This document shows positions 31,037 through 42,557 of a DNA stretch of 64,000 nt, piece after piece. A model generated the notes under the pieces. It ran no database searches and was not told the origin of the DNA. It worked only from the letters and a program-made list of their open reading frames with translations. A program made the position numbers and the translations under genes. How positions within the stretch are numbered: position 1 is the first letter of the stretch; the number at the start of each line of letters is the position of its first letter. The stretch is from Ctena decussata (Eukaryota; Mollusca; Bivalvia; Lucinida; Lucinidae), in NCBI GenBank assembly GCA_963989385.1, contig OZ022503.1, positions 48,296,858 to 48,360,857 of the forward strand, read 5' to 3'.

Positions 31037-31190
31037 AGGTGCCGGGCTGCATAGCGCAATCGATAGGGCACCTGACTCATGCCAGAGGTCTTGGATTCGA
31101 GAACCCTGTTGGGCCACATACTTCGTTTCTCCTTCTGCTGATTCAAGAAAGGCAGTTGTCAGTTATTGACCACCGGCACTTACAACCTTA
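31037..31190 (+). mobile_element. tRNA-derived SINE in the LINE
   Basis: A-box-like GCATAGCGCAATCGATAGGG and B-box-like GGATTCGAGAACCC with typical spacing. The surrounding LINE frame is interrupted here. Confidence 0.65.
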
Positions 31191-31887
31191 CCAAACCCTC
31201 AAAACTGGATGTTTATCCCCTAATAAATGAAGCAGTAACCAAAAAATGGCAATCCCAATGGACCAATAGCAACAAGGGCCACACCTTCCATTTCCTCAAA
31301 CCAAAGGTTAAACTTCAATGTGACGTATATAGTCTCAATAGACGTTTCAACATAGCCTATTCCGGACTAAGGCTAGGACACTGGGGGCAGGGCTGCCTTC
31401 ACTACAGTAACCAGTCCGCCCTATGCCCCCACTGCAATGATGCAGAAGATCTCAACCATATCTTCTTTGACTGTGTGGCCCCATAACAATCAAAGGCAAA
31501 CCATAGAATCCACCATATTCAAGTTAGGCTATCACACAATAGACCTGAGACTGCTCCTGTCTCCACCAAAGAAACATGCAAATACAATACAGAAGGTAGT
31601 CTTTGAATACCTGGACAAAACCAATATCATTGCCAGGATATAGATAGATTCCAATACAATAGGGAAAGAAATCCCCCTAATTTTCTCTAATTCGAGCCCC
31701 TGTTGCTAACCACCTACCAAACCCATTTCCCAAAATCCCTGGATCCACATAATACCCTACTAAGTGCAATGCTCGTGACAAAAACTCCCATTACCCAGTA
31801 AAAGCCCCAGAACCCATCTGTATGACTACAATCTGACTTTCCCTACGGTCGTATAAATAACTTTTGTCTATTGACAATAAAGGCTAA

Positions 31888-33290
31888 AATTAATGTGTAT
31901 CCAACCTCCTTAACCTCACACCCAGGCTAAGTTTAATACCTGGAAACTAACTGAACCGTAATAAGGTTCAGCACATTTGCTCCCTAGAAACAGCGAAAAG
32001 AAACTGCCCTCTTTTCCCGTCAACCGCAATAAGAAATAAGCTATAGTCCTCTGGTCCATTAATAATACTCTCCATTTCTTCCCCACCCCCAAATTAATGT
32101 GTATCCAACATCCTTAATCTCACACCCAGGCATAGTTACCTGGAAACTAAATAAACCATTATAAGGTTCATCTCATTTGCTCCCTAGAAACAGACAAAAG
32201 AAACCGCTGTCCTTTTTGAACAACCCGCAATATGAAATAAGCTACTGTCCCCATGTCTATTAATAATATTCTCCATTTCCCCTCCAAAAAATAATGTGTA
32301 TCCAACCTCCTTAATCTCATACCCAGGCTTAGTTACCTGGAAACTAAATAAACCATTATAAGGTTCAACTCATTTGCTCCCTAGAAACAGCCAAAAGAAA
32401 CCGCCGTCCTTTTTGAACAACCCGCAATAAGAAATAAGCTACTGTCCCCGTGTCTATTAATAATATTCTCCATTTCCCCTCCAAAAAATAATGTGTATCC
32501 AACCTCCTTAATCTCATACCCAGGCTTAGTTACCTGGAAACTAAATAAACCATTATAAGGTTCAACTCATTTGCTCCCTAGAAACAGCCAAAAGAAACCG
32601 CTGTCCTTTTTGAACAACCCACAATAAGAAATAAGCTACTGTCCCCGTGTCTATTAATAATATTCTCCATTTCCCCTCCAAAAAATAATGTGTATCCAAC
32701 CTCCTTAATCTCATACCCAGGCTTAGTTACCTGGAAACTAAATAAACCATTATAAGGTTCAACTCATTTGCTCCCTAGAAACAGCCAAAAGAAACCGCCG
32801 TCCTTTTTTGAACAACCCGCAATAAGAAATAAGCTACTGTCCCCGTGTCTATTAATAATATTCTCCATTTCCCCTCCAAAAAATAATGTGTATCCAACCT
32901 CCTTAATCTCATACCCAGGCTTAGTTACCTGGAAACTAAATAAACCATTATAAGGTTCAACTCATTTGCTCCCTAGAAACAGCCAAAAGAAACCGCCGTC
33001 CTTTTTGAACAACCCGCAATAAGAAATAAGCTACTGTCCCCGTCTCTATTAATAATATTCTCCATTTCCCCTCCAAAAAATAATGTGCATCCAACCTCCT
33101 TAATCTCATACCCAGGTTTAGTTACCTGGAAACCAACTGAACCATTATAAGGTTCATCACATTTGCTCCCTAGAAACAGCAAAAAGAAACTGCTCTCTCC
33201 TCCCAACAATCCACAATAAGAAATTAGCTACAGTCCTGTTGTTGACTAATAATATTCTCCATTTCCCAAAATATTAGAACACTAAAAAAA
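31888..33290 (+). repeat. 197-bp minisatellite in the LINE 3' region
   Basis: About seven tandem units. Homologous points lie at 32291, 32488, 32685, 32883 and 33080, a period of 197-198 bp. The core is AATGTGTATCCAACCTCCTTA. The middle units are nearly identical and the outer ones diverged. The array follows directly after the LINE coding remnant and is probably part of its 3' untranslated region. Confidence 0.92.
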
Positions 33291-34168
33291 CTCCCATGAA
33301 AATACACGACCCTAAAACTTTAAATATGCAATATATTTTAGAACCAACTAAACCAAGATAAGGTTTACAACAAATGCTACAGTCCTAGGTCCCAAAAGGA
33401 ATTTTTACCCCACCTACCTCCCTCCCAACAGATTTAAGCTACTCGGAGACCAACGGTCGCAATTCATGATGTAACCCAGGCAGTCTCAATTACTCACGAG
33501 GGCCACAAAAACATGAGACAACTGCATTCCAGATCACCCTCAATCTCTTATCCCCCACTGCCCATTGCATTAGTTAATAAGGGAATTTGCTCCCCACCTA
33601 CGAATTTGCTCCCCATTCCCCCCTAGACCTGCCCTGGGCCCAGCCAGGACAGGGGGCTTGTTCCGGCAGAACTAGCAAAGTGAAGTCTGATGGAGGCCTG
33701 CAGTTCGGGGAAGATGCATTATGGCTTAAAATAAAATAATGTTTTTGATTGGGTGCAAGTTACTTTGCAGTTAAGTAAATGCAGCCTGCTCAAATGTTAA
33801 CATGACCTAAACATGCCCGAGGTCAGTTCAAAAATAAATTTTAATGCGGCTTTGCTTCGGTTTGCTGTTTGGACAGGACTTTTAATCCGAAGTAAAAGTT
33901 AATTCGGATTCAATCCAAGGTACTCTGTAGGATTAGTTTAATTACTCCGAATTAGTTTTTAATTCGAAAAAGATTTGCAAGTCTAAACAGTTAATCAAAG
34001 CAAATTCTGATTCGATTCGGATTAAAACTCTAGTCTAAACAGGATTATTGAAGGTATAGAAAATTCAGGCATGCGAATGTTTTTACATTGTCTCAAAGGC
34101 AAGGATAATTGCTTATTTGTGGCCTTGGTTGTGGAGAAAACTGGAGTACCTGAAGAATACCACCAACC
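33291..34168. other. End of LINE 3' region and non-coding spacer
   Basis: Pyrimidine-rich text to about 33660 continues the LINE 3' region. Several AATTCGGATT-type words lie at 33890-34030. No gene. Confidence 0.45.
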
Positions 34169-34578
34169 TTCCTGCAGAGACTGTCCGAGTGATTCTGCTT
34201 CCTGCCCAGGATCTCGGCAGGAAGCAGAGTCACGTGGACAGTCTCGGTAGGAAGCCAATTTTCGAGGACAGAAGTCTCTGCAGGAAGCAAGAGCTCGCGG
34301 ACAGTCTCGGCGGAAGCCAAAAATATGATGTGAAGTCGGCCGAGACTGTCCGCGAGTTCTTGCTTCCTGCAGAGACTTCTGTACATGATAATTGGCTTCC
34401 TGCTGAGACTGTCTGCGTGACTCTGCTTCCTGCCGAGAGGCTCGACAGGAAGCAGAATCACACGGACAGTCTCAGCAGGAAGCCATTTATCAAGTACAGA
34501 AGTCTCGGCAGGAAGCAAGAACTCACGGACAGTCTCGGCGGAAGCCAAATATGATGTACAGTCTCTGCAGGAAGCGAA
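34169..34578. repeat. Palindromic word array (GCTTCCTGCCGAG type)
   Basis: About 15 occurrences of GCTTCCTGC(C/A)GAG or its complement CTC(G/T)GCAGGAAGC, together with GACTGTCCG/CGGACAGTC, arranged in both orientations so that the whole block folds back. Both strands are open for about 145 codons because of the repeat, and I do not call these genes. Confidence 0.8.
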
Positions 34579-35395
34579 AATTAGAGGAATCGATTATACC
34601 CTGTGGTATTGTTTAACTCAATATAATAGTCTGGGTCCAAATTTCACTGATCAGTTTAATTCTTAGCGAGGGTTACCGTGTGTGTTCTGGCCCAGATAAG
34701 TTGTGACTTTTTTTTTCTGGGCTTAGAAGTTAAGAAAAATAGAAGTTATGTATAGTTTCTAAGCCTTGAAGTTCTATTATAGAGTTAGTCTAAATAGTAG
34801 TTAATGAGTCCCATTGAATTCAGAAATCGAGACGTTACGAGTTATGTAAAAATTGACCCAGATAACTTGTAACTTGTACTAAGGAGTTCCACCCTTGTTA
34901 GGGTCACCGTAGTTATACGTATTCTTCTGGAGTAAAGAGCTGACTAAAAACTTTTACAGTACGAGGCAGCATGCACCAGTCTGTATCTACCACTGAATGT
35001 CTTTAGTAATCAAAGGGCAGTTGAAATACACCGGGCAGCGTTCACGCGGCATTTTCATCACAGAGATTTAGCCTTCATAAGTATAGTCGCTCCATCCACC
35101 AGAATAATTGAATATGTGTTGTATTAAATGTTATACTGTAATTAGTAGCATAGGCAGAAGCACAAATCCGCACCACAAGAGATGAGTCCAGCACCGCAGG
35201 ATTAAAAGGAGAAGAGAAGATCCAATGATGATCGCAGCATCCCAGATAATGTGGGACTACTTTATGGTTCCCGTCTTCTGCGCTTCGGTCAGAATCGAGA
35301 CAATATTTAATTAACTTAGTAACTTATATTGTTTTAAGCTATCTTAAAACTATTTTAATTAGGCCAACGTACAATCTGCGGTTGTACGCGTATTG
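34579..35395. other. Non-coding stretch
   Basis: No gene or repeat recognised until the GC-rich end zone of the 27503-35572 interval. Confidence 0.4.
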
Positions 35396-35846
35396 AACAA
35401 GTCATGAATATTCATGTTATCATCGTTTGCGTCTACCGCGTCGAGACGCGTCAGGGCGCGTCTAGACGCGTCTGATGCGCGGTTCTAGGTGATGCGCACG
35501 CAGCACGCGCATGCAACGCGGTACGAACGCGTTTTTGGTGTACAAATACGTGAGCGCCAGTGTAGCATATATGCGTGTATTATTTCAAATCATAATGGTA
35601 AGTCAGTCATCATTACTTATAGAGATAATTGAAATAAATGATACATGGTAAGATATGGGCTGAAATTACCCCACCCACTTTGGCTCTGCGCTACACTCAA
35701 AATATACTTCCGATGAGATCAGTTGTATATGAAAGCCAACACTTAAAAGTAGAGACTGTTGAGGTTTGGTGAAAATCCATTTGTAACCAGAAAAAGGCCC
35801 TTATGGAGACCCCCCCCTTTGTGTACCTGGTAAGTTACTTTAACAT

Positions 35847-35919
35847 GAGCCGCGACGCGAGATAACCAACAATGTGGTTGTGCGCCCAGCGCAGACTCAG
35901 ATCAGCCTGGGCATCCGCC
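35847..35919 (+). mobile_element. MITE family A, copy 4 (left end only)
   Basis: The left third of the family, cut off after GCATCCGCC, where LINE sequence begins. Confidence 0.8.
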
Positions 35920-36150
35920 TGGGCAACCCGTAAATGACCTTGTTCCACCATGCAGGGGTACCAGGGATTATTATTCCCTGGCATTTCAAATCCCATTGGC
36001 TGGACTGACATTTACAAGTCTAGTTTCTTCCCCAAGACTATCAGAAATTGGAACTCCTTGGAAGATTCCCTTATTTCTGCTGCTGAGTGTGCAGAGGATT
36101 CAGTTACTAAGTTTACTTCTCCTGTAAGGGCTAGGGACGAGCTTCCCTGA
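35920..36150 (+). pseudogene. LINE ORF2 C-terminal fragment
   Basis: Encodes the typical end of a non-LTR reverse-transcriptase polyprotein (SFFPKTIRNWNSLEDS followed by a short tail and stop). It is strongly 5'-truncated, with MITE family A sequence on its left and a family C MITE on its right. Confidence 0.7.
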
Positions 36151-36171
36151 TCACAGGTCCTGGGGCCGTAT

Positions 36172-36353
36172 TCATAAAACGACTTAAGTGGTTGCTTTGG
36201 TGTTGCTAGGGCTAAATTTCTTTGAAGGAGATTCCCTACAACTATGAAATTTGCTCTAGACCAAATTTCATAGGTGTAGGGAATCTCCTTTATAGATATT
36301 TAGCCTTAGCAACCGCATAGCAACGACTTAAGCGGCTTTATGAATACGGCCCC
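36172..36353. mobile_element. Hairpin MITE, family C, copy 3
   Basis: Same ends as the other copies. The central GAGGAACAGTCTT stem is missing, so the copy is 40 bp shorter. Confidence 0.85.
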
Positions 36354-36483
36354 AGGAGAATGATTGTTTTCAGAGGTATACCAGTAAACAGTTCTGATTC
36401 TGAGATTCTGATTCTGCGACCAGTTATTTACTGTTCTCTAGCCCATAAAAAAATATTCTAAGGTAAATCACCTATGCTGATAT

Positions 36484-37150
36484 AGGGTAAAGTCAGGTGA
36501 ATTTGGACAGCGGGTAAATTAGGACAGTGACATTGTTTCCTTTATATGTCCAAGGGTGACAGCCTACATCGTAGCGCTGATGTCAAAATTGTTTTATCAG
36601 CGGCCTTAATAAGGTTAATGTTTTGCATACTAAAGGCTCGGCAAACACTGAAACAATCAAATATCTAGTCGATCTGGTACCTATAGATGTTTCGGACTCA
36701 ATATTCACAGAATTCACCATAAAAATACTTGCTTAATCTGAAAACACTTCACTACCGTGATCAGAATCGACTCTGCCTTAATGCATGTTTATCTCAGCTG
36801 TCCACATAAAAATTGTAGTGAGGTATTTTATAATTTCTCACCCTTTGAAGAATCATGCCTTATATATATGATTCATATGTACATGTAGGCACCGCCTCTC
36901 CGATTTATCTTGTCTTAAAATGCTGTGTCTTATATGTTACAAACGGAAGAGCTGTCAGTTTCTTCAAAATGGCCGTCGAGTGATTAATTCTGTCACGCGC
37001 GCGCTATGACGTAGGTTGTTACGCCTGTTTGTCAGTTAATTGGAGTTAAAACAAAATTAACTGGGCAAACAGTGAAAATCCTGATGAGACGGCTCATCTG
37101 GTTTTTCACTGTAGATGCAATGGCTGTCCGAAAGTATCCAACTTTACCCT
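36484..37150. mobile_element. MITE family D, copy 2, interrupted
   Basis: Left part GTCAGGTGAATTTGGACAGC to about 36549 and right part from about 37040 (GGGCAAACAGTGAAAATCC to the end). About 490 bp of unrelated sequence lies between them. Confidence 0.65.
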
Positions 37151-37837
37151 AAAGGACGACTGGACTTAGTGGATGAGTTCCTTAGTCGTTTAAGGGATGG
37201 CTGTTTTATTCTACTTTATTATTTTTATATTCGTTTAAAGTGAAGTGGACATTCGTCTTTTTACAACAGTGTAAACCTTGATAATATGCCGTGTTTAAAG
37301 TGCCACTAGACATACATGTAAATGGGTCAAACACCAGCTGATATGTAGAGCGTTTGTATGTCGTTCTGTGCCTCTTCTGGTCGCATACTGCATGCAATAT
37401 TGTTATTATCCTCTCAGAGAAATTTTTGTGGTTCAGTTTCCCTGTGTTGCTGGTCGTCAGCTTGGGTAGCCCCATCCCACCCCCTTTTGCCCACAGTGTA
37501 CAAAACCATAACAGGTAAACTGGCCAACGAGCCCCGTCTGTCATTAGCCCAGTATATGTCGGTTCCATCCTTTTTTCGCAATGTCTTTGATTGGTGATTT
37601 TAGCTTTCTTGAATTATCATCTGTGCATAATTCACACAGGGACACATATTTGCTCTCATAATTCATGTTAAAATGCATTTAAGTTCTCACGTCGATAATT
37701 GCTACGGCAACAAATTCCCAAGAGACTTCGAGAAGCACAAGAATGTCATGTAAGACAATGAAAGCTTTTAGCTATGACATAATTCTTCTCTCTGTCTCCT
37801 GGTCTGATTGTTTGATTAGGAAATGTAATGTATGGGA
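37151..37837. other. Non-coding stretch
   Basis: Open frames on both strands at 37206-37597 show no domain or splice support. Nothing else recognised. Confidence 0.4.
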
Positions 37838-38265
37838 TAAATCAATGGAACGGTGTCTTAAGAACATGGTCTTTGGACGCTGAGTCTTATTAGTGTTTTC
37901 ACTGCGCGCATGAGCCACCTAAAGTACATATGAGCGGCGACACGACAAAACCAACAAAGTGTCATGTGCGCCCAGCGCAGACTCAGATGAGCCTGGGCAT
38001 CCGCCAAGTCTGATCTGAGTCTCCGTTATGCGCTTAAAAGGTAGCTAAGGGACTAAGCTACCGCCATCCTGACAGCGAAGACTCTGGTCATACTGAGACT
38101 TCTGATCTGAGTCTTCGCTGAACGCACAACCACTTTGTTGGTTTTCTCGTGTCGCGACTCAAATGTGATATATTGGACTATAGGTCAATGAAACGGTGTG
38201 TTAAGAACATAGTCCTTGGACGCTGAGTTTTCACTGCGCGCATGAGCCACCTACTGTACATATAA
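37838..38265. repeat. Direct duplication flanking a MITE
   Basis: 37838-37930 and 38171-38265 are direct copies (AAGAACATGGTCTTTGGACG against AAGAACATAGTCCTTGGACG, and CACTGCGCGCATGAGCCACC in both) on either side of family A copy 5. They are much longer than a transposon TSD. Confidence 0.75.
37932..38160. mobile_element. MITE family A, copy 5
   Basis: Full copy, ends GAGCGGCGACACGA and TCGTGTCGCGACTC. Confidence 0.88.
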
Positions 38266-38900
38266 ATAGCTTGGGAATTCTATAACGTGAAAAGTGATGA
38301 TTCTCATCTAAAGTGCGCCTTGGGTCTACAAAGACCGCATATGCAACGACAAACACGATAGTTAGGCCATGGTTGATTTTTTTCTCAGACAGACTACGGA
38401 ATCTCAAGTTCTCAAAGCAGGAAAAGCCTCATTGAGTTTTGTAATATTATAAGGTATGGTTTAAATCAGGTACTTGAATCCTTTCACGAAATATGTTCGA
38501 CTGTCATTTTCGCACGTGTTTTTGAGCTCATCGAGATGGACGGATGGATGGATGGATGGATGGGTGGGTGGATGGATGGATATTTACTTCGTTTATGACA
38601 GTTTTTCTTTTCAGTTTTCTCCTTTCAAGAACATCTTTGCTGAGGTACCTTACCAAGAAGATGTAGCACACAGGCTGTGTTAGTAAATGACGTATTGCAG
38701 GAGTCAGGCATGGTATCTAAGTCCATATTACCTTCCCTCCCCTCAGAAAGATGAGTCGTGCAAAGTTCCCACCTTTTGTTGCTTGAAATGTTGATGCCAC
38801 CGTATTCATATAACCATCAAGATCAAAACTCAGTCTTGGCTTGGCTGTCTTTCCGGCCCTTTTAAAAAAAGACGAACTCAAAACATTATTATACCCCCGC
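38266..38900. other. Non-coding stretch with GGAT microsatellite
   Basis: A GGAT-type tetranucleotide run lies at 38535-38582. No gene. Confidence 0.6.
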
Positions 38901-39490
38901 CTCTCCCCCGCAAACTGGGTTGTGGAGGTATGCTGTTTACACATTGTCCGTCCGTCCTTCCGTCTGTCCGAAATATTCATAGTTTTCTCTCAATAACCTA
39001 AGTTTTAATGATCCGATTTTGTTGAAATTAATATGGGACTTGAGCATAAATAAAATACATGTTGAGGTCAAAAAAGGAAAATGTGCCTCAATTTGTACAA
39101 AAATAGCCCCTGATAGACGTGAAAATTCGCACATTTTTGTGCCCACTCAATAACTTCAGTTTAAATTAATAGATTTCTTTGAAATTTAAAAGTTACATGA
39201 CCATCAACAAAATACAGATTGAGTCCGAAAAGGGTGGTTATGCATCGATTCGGATAGGAGTTATGGCTCCTGATAGGTTGAAAAATGGCAAAATATTTGA
39301 TTTCCGCTCAATAATTTAAGTTAAAATAAATGGATTTCTTTGATCTGTACGGTATATGGTACATGGCTATCAAGATAAAACAGGTTAAATTCGAAAAGAG
39401 AGGTTATGCATCAAGTTTTGGCAGGCCTAATGGCCCCTAATAGACCTAAAAATGAAAAAAAAACTTGGTTTGCGCTCAGTAACTTAGGTC
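38901..39490. repeat. Dispersed repeat with about 170-bp subrepeats
   Basis: Starts near CCCCGCAAACTGGGTTGTGG and TCCGTCCGTCCTTCCGTCTG. It then has about three diverged units sharing CTCAATAA-TT-AGTT, GATTTCTTTGA and GGTTATGCATC. It continues at about 40835-41075 after the insertion at 39520-40830. Confidence 0.65.
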
Positions 39491-39598
39491 TTAACTCTTT
39501 TGATTTTATTTGCCTTTACTGCAACTGGTGTAGTGCCGTATGGCGGCTGTAAAACGTCTCCCCGTACATCATCCATAGTGCAGATTATATTTATTTTT

Positions 39599-39636
39599 GT
39601 CCTTTGAGATCAGAGGGTATGTTCTGAAAAATCATA
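39599..39636 (+). repeat. 38-bp LINE target-site duplication, left
   Basis: GTCCTTTGAGATCAGAGGGT to AATCATA, repeated at 40633-40670 with two mismatches. Confidence 0.8.
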
Positions 39637-40632
39637 TGTGTGAAAAGTATCTCCAACATCAGCAGAATCTGTACCATGTCTTCATTGATTTCAAAAAAGC
39701 CTCTGACAGGGTTTGGCATGCAGCCTTATGGGCCACCATGCGGAAGTACAATATCAGTGCAAATCTAGTTCGCACCATTGAGCAGCTATACGACAAGGCT
39801 ACAAGTGCAGTTCTGATAAATGGCAGCACAGGAGAATGGTTCAGAACCACAGTTGGAGTAAGACAAGGATGTCTTCTGTCACCCACCCTCTTCAACATTT
39901 TTCTCGAACGGATCATGTCTGATGCTCTCGAAGAACATGACGGAAAGGTTAGCATAGGCGGCAGAAACATTACCAATCTGCGGTTTGCCGATGACATAGA
40001 CGCTCTATCTGAGGAAGAGCAGGAACTAGAAGCTCTAGTTGTAAGTCTCGACCAAACCTGCACAAGGTATAAGATGGAGATCAGTGCTGAGAAGACCAAA
40101 CTGATGACGAACGGCGCAGATGGCATCCAGAGGGCGATCAAGGTAAAAGTGCAAAAGCTGGCTTATGTTCTCCCTTGTCATTTCCATATTTCTGTATGCC
40201 TGTGAATCTAGGACCTTGACAGCAGAGTTAGAGAAAAGAACGCAGGCCTTTGAGATGAGATGCTACCGAAGGTTACTGAACATTTTGTACAAGGACCATA
40301 TAACCAATGAGGAGGTTCGCAGGAAGATCCAAGCAGCCATTGGAGAATATGATGAACTCCTGACGCTGGTCAAGAAACGGAAACTAAGGTGGTTTTGCCA
40401 CGTCTCAAGGTCTTCTGGTTTAGCAAAGACAATTCTTCAGGGCACAGTGAAAGGAAAAAGAAGAAGAGGTAGACAGATAAAGAGGTGGGAAGACAATATC
40501 AAGGAGTGGACAGGAATGGATTTTGCCAGCTCAACTAGGGCAGCTGAAGACAGGACAAGGTGGAAAGGGATTGTTTTGAAGTCATCTGTGGTGCCCCAAC
40601 GACCTAGTAAGGTTATGGGATAGAATAGAATA
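39637..40632 (+). pseudogene. LINE reverse-transcriptase fragment with internal deletion
   Basis: 5'-truncated non-LTR retrotransposon. The first frame (to 40205) covers the central reverse-transcriptase motifs including GVRQGCLLSP and the catalytic LRFADD. A second frame (from about 40165) covers the C-terminal part with LYACES and KRRRGRQ. The junction near 40160 lacks a segment and shifts frame, so the protein is broken. The 3' end is the short tandem ATAGAATAGAATAG, a simple-repeat tail as in RTE-like LINEs. Clade assignment is uncertain. Confidence 0.85.
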
Positions 40633-40670
40633 GTCCTTTGAGATCAGAGAGTATGTTCTGAAAAACCATA
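40633..40670 (+). repeat. 38-bp LINE target-site duplication, right
   Basis: Matches 39599-39636 at 36 of 38 positions. Confidence 0.8.
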
Positions 40671-40834
40671 ATTTGTTATTGATTTAGACTCCTTTTCTAG
40701 ATCATCGCCGTTTATTCATTTGGACTTCTTTCGACACTAAGCAGTCTTTCAACCGACTGCCTTATAAAAAATAAAGAAATTTCAGTGTGCTTTTCTCTTG
40801 CTTTCATCGCCAGATATTGTCCGGATCACTGATA

Positions 40835-41075
40835 AGAAAGTTGTGCCTCGATTTGTACAAAAATAAGGCCCTTGTTAGATGTGCATATTTGTACATTTTT
40901 GGCTTCCGCTAAAAAACTTCAGTTTAAAGGGCTGAATTTCTTTGACCATACATGACCATTAACAAAATACAGCTTCATTTCGAAAAGGGAGGTTATGCAT
41001 TTATTCGGACAAGAGTTATGCCCCCCAATAAGTCTGAAAAAAAAATGGCAAAATATTTAGTTTCCGACGAATCAC
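40835..41075. repeat. Dispersed repeat, continuation
   Basis: Shares CCTCGATTTGTACAAAAATA and GAAAAGGGAGGTTATGCAT words with 39050-39420. Confidence 0.6.
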
Positions 41076-41294
41076 TCGATCCGGGCATGGTCGGCCTTTG
41101 TGTGAATCGTTTTGGCATAGCATATATTTCACCATTTTGACACCAGACAAGGATTGTCGGGTATTAACCGATGCTGGAAAATCTCAGGTATATAAACATC
41201 CCTTATCCGGACTGGACTAGATAAATGAACAAAAAAAAAGTAGAAAGATACAGAGAGTGTAGTTAATGCATTGGCCTTGTAGAAGATCATAAAT

Positions 41295-41406
41295 GAGCCG
41301 CGACACCGGACACGACAAAACCAACAATGTGGCATGCGCGCCCAGCGAAGACCCATATCAATCTGGGCATTCATCAAGTCCGATAAGAATCTTCGCTGTG
41401 CGCAAG
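41295..41406 (+). mobile_element. MITE family A, copy 6 (partial)
   Basis: Left half only, with a short internal duplication of the GACAC motif near the start. Confidence 0.75.
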
Positions 41407-42557
41407 AAGCTGGTTATACAGAAGTTGACGTCTCGAAATCGGCTAAAATTACGACAGTCAGTTACGATGGCTAATGATATTACGGGCCGTAAACAGCGGG
41501 AAACACAGGCTGTGCTCTCTACGTTACAGATAATAAACGCCATGGAAGAATAAATAGATTTCTAGTCTGAAATGTAGTATATATACAAGGTTATGGTAGA
41601 TAAACAGGGCTGGAATAATAATAAACATCAAAGGAAATACATACAAGTCTGTTAACTAATCTAGAAACGAGTAAATGGAAGTATATTGTGGTCACATTGG
41701 TCCGGACTTTTCCATATTAAATCATAATAACTGTCCGATAGGCGTTAATATATTCTGAGCATTTCAGAACATAACACATAAAACGTGATTATTGAACGAA
41801 CAAGTGTATAAAGTTACTGATGGTTACTACTTTTTATTTTCACAATGGGAAATGATAATACCGACTTTTGATATATATACACACCACAGTACTATACTAC
41901 TCAATAAAAGTTTTACGTCGACCTACGTATTTCCAGAAGAATATTTCAAGGATTTCAGTGACACAAACAGCATACCATTGTTAACTTAAATATAGAAGAT
42001 CTTAAATTTAAAGAGTTACTACACTTCAGGAACTGACTGAATCAGATCCCAAACCCTATCCCCAACATCAAAGGGAAAGATTGACAAAGACATCTCAACA
42101 AACAATAAATTACAAGTGATAAGCCGAGTCAGCAGCTCTTTCCCAAATAGGTGGCAACTCAGCTATCTTTATTGAACTAATTGATTTAGACCAACAGAAG
42201 GGTTACAACAGACTAAGCAAATCATACGAAAAGCATTTAACAATTATTTTTACCTGTTTTCTATTTTCATTATAGAAGGGTTAAAATGAGAACACAATAC
42301 ATTAAACAACACCGAACATAAAACAAATGAACCGCAACGAAAGTACCGCCTTGGTACGGTCAGTAATAACTACTGGGGGTTTAAACCGGTTTTACTGGGC
42401 CCAAACCTTCACCCTCACCCTCCGCCGCGGTGCACACAATTAGTTGGTAGTTCGGTTCGTATGGAGGTCCGCTAACTCATCAGAGGGTCATCACGGTCAA
42501 CAATAAAAATCAAGAAAAGACCGTGATGAAGCAAGGACTAGTGGTCATTTCATATGA
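41407..42557. other. Non-coding stretch
   Basis: AT-rich. No gene or repeat recognised. Confidence 0.4.

Larger units (their letters stand above)
28206..31660 (+). pseudogene. LINE ORF2 remnant, split by three insertions
   Basis: Reverse-transcriptase pieces are readable in separate segments: LQGSVLSPILF at about 28250-28290 and the catalytic FADDS at about 28350, then a WSTLWGFKI segment from 30556, and a C-terminal zinc-knuckle-like part (CPHC ... HIFFDC) at about 31420-31475. A run of about 20 G at 28311 breaks the frame. Insertions at 28424-29050, 29071-30553 and about 31037-31190 split it. It is a non-LTR retrotransposon of uncertain clade, clearly dead. Confidence 0.8.
27503..35572. 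mobile_element. 8-kb interval bounded by CACTGGCGC TIRs
   Basis: The left end CACTGGCGCTCACGTATTTG is inverted at the right end (35550-35572), and both are flanked by TA. Behind each tip is a 200-300 bp GC-rich zone with many ACGCG/CGCGT words and, on the left, three CCAAT-containing units about 60 bp apart. The interior is mostly a broken LINE. It could be a Tc1-like element, or two solo ends of one family. No transposase was seen. Confidence 0.6.

Noticed and set aside
34117..34554. Two overlapping antisense frames of about 145-151 codons
   Set aside because: Produced by a self-complementary word array, and repeat-only composition.
40952..41140. Short open frame before MITE copy 6
   Set aside because: Part of a dispersed repeat with about 170-bp subunits; no coding signal.
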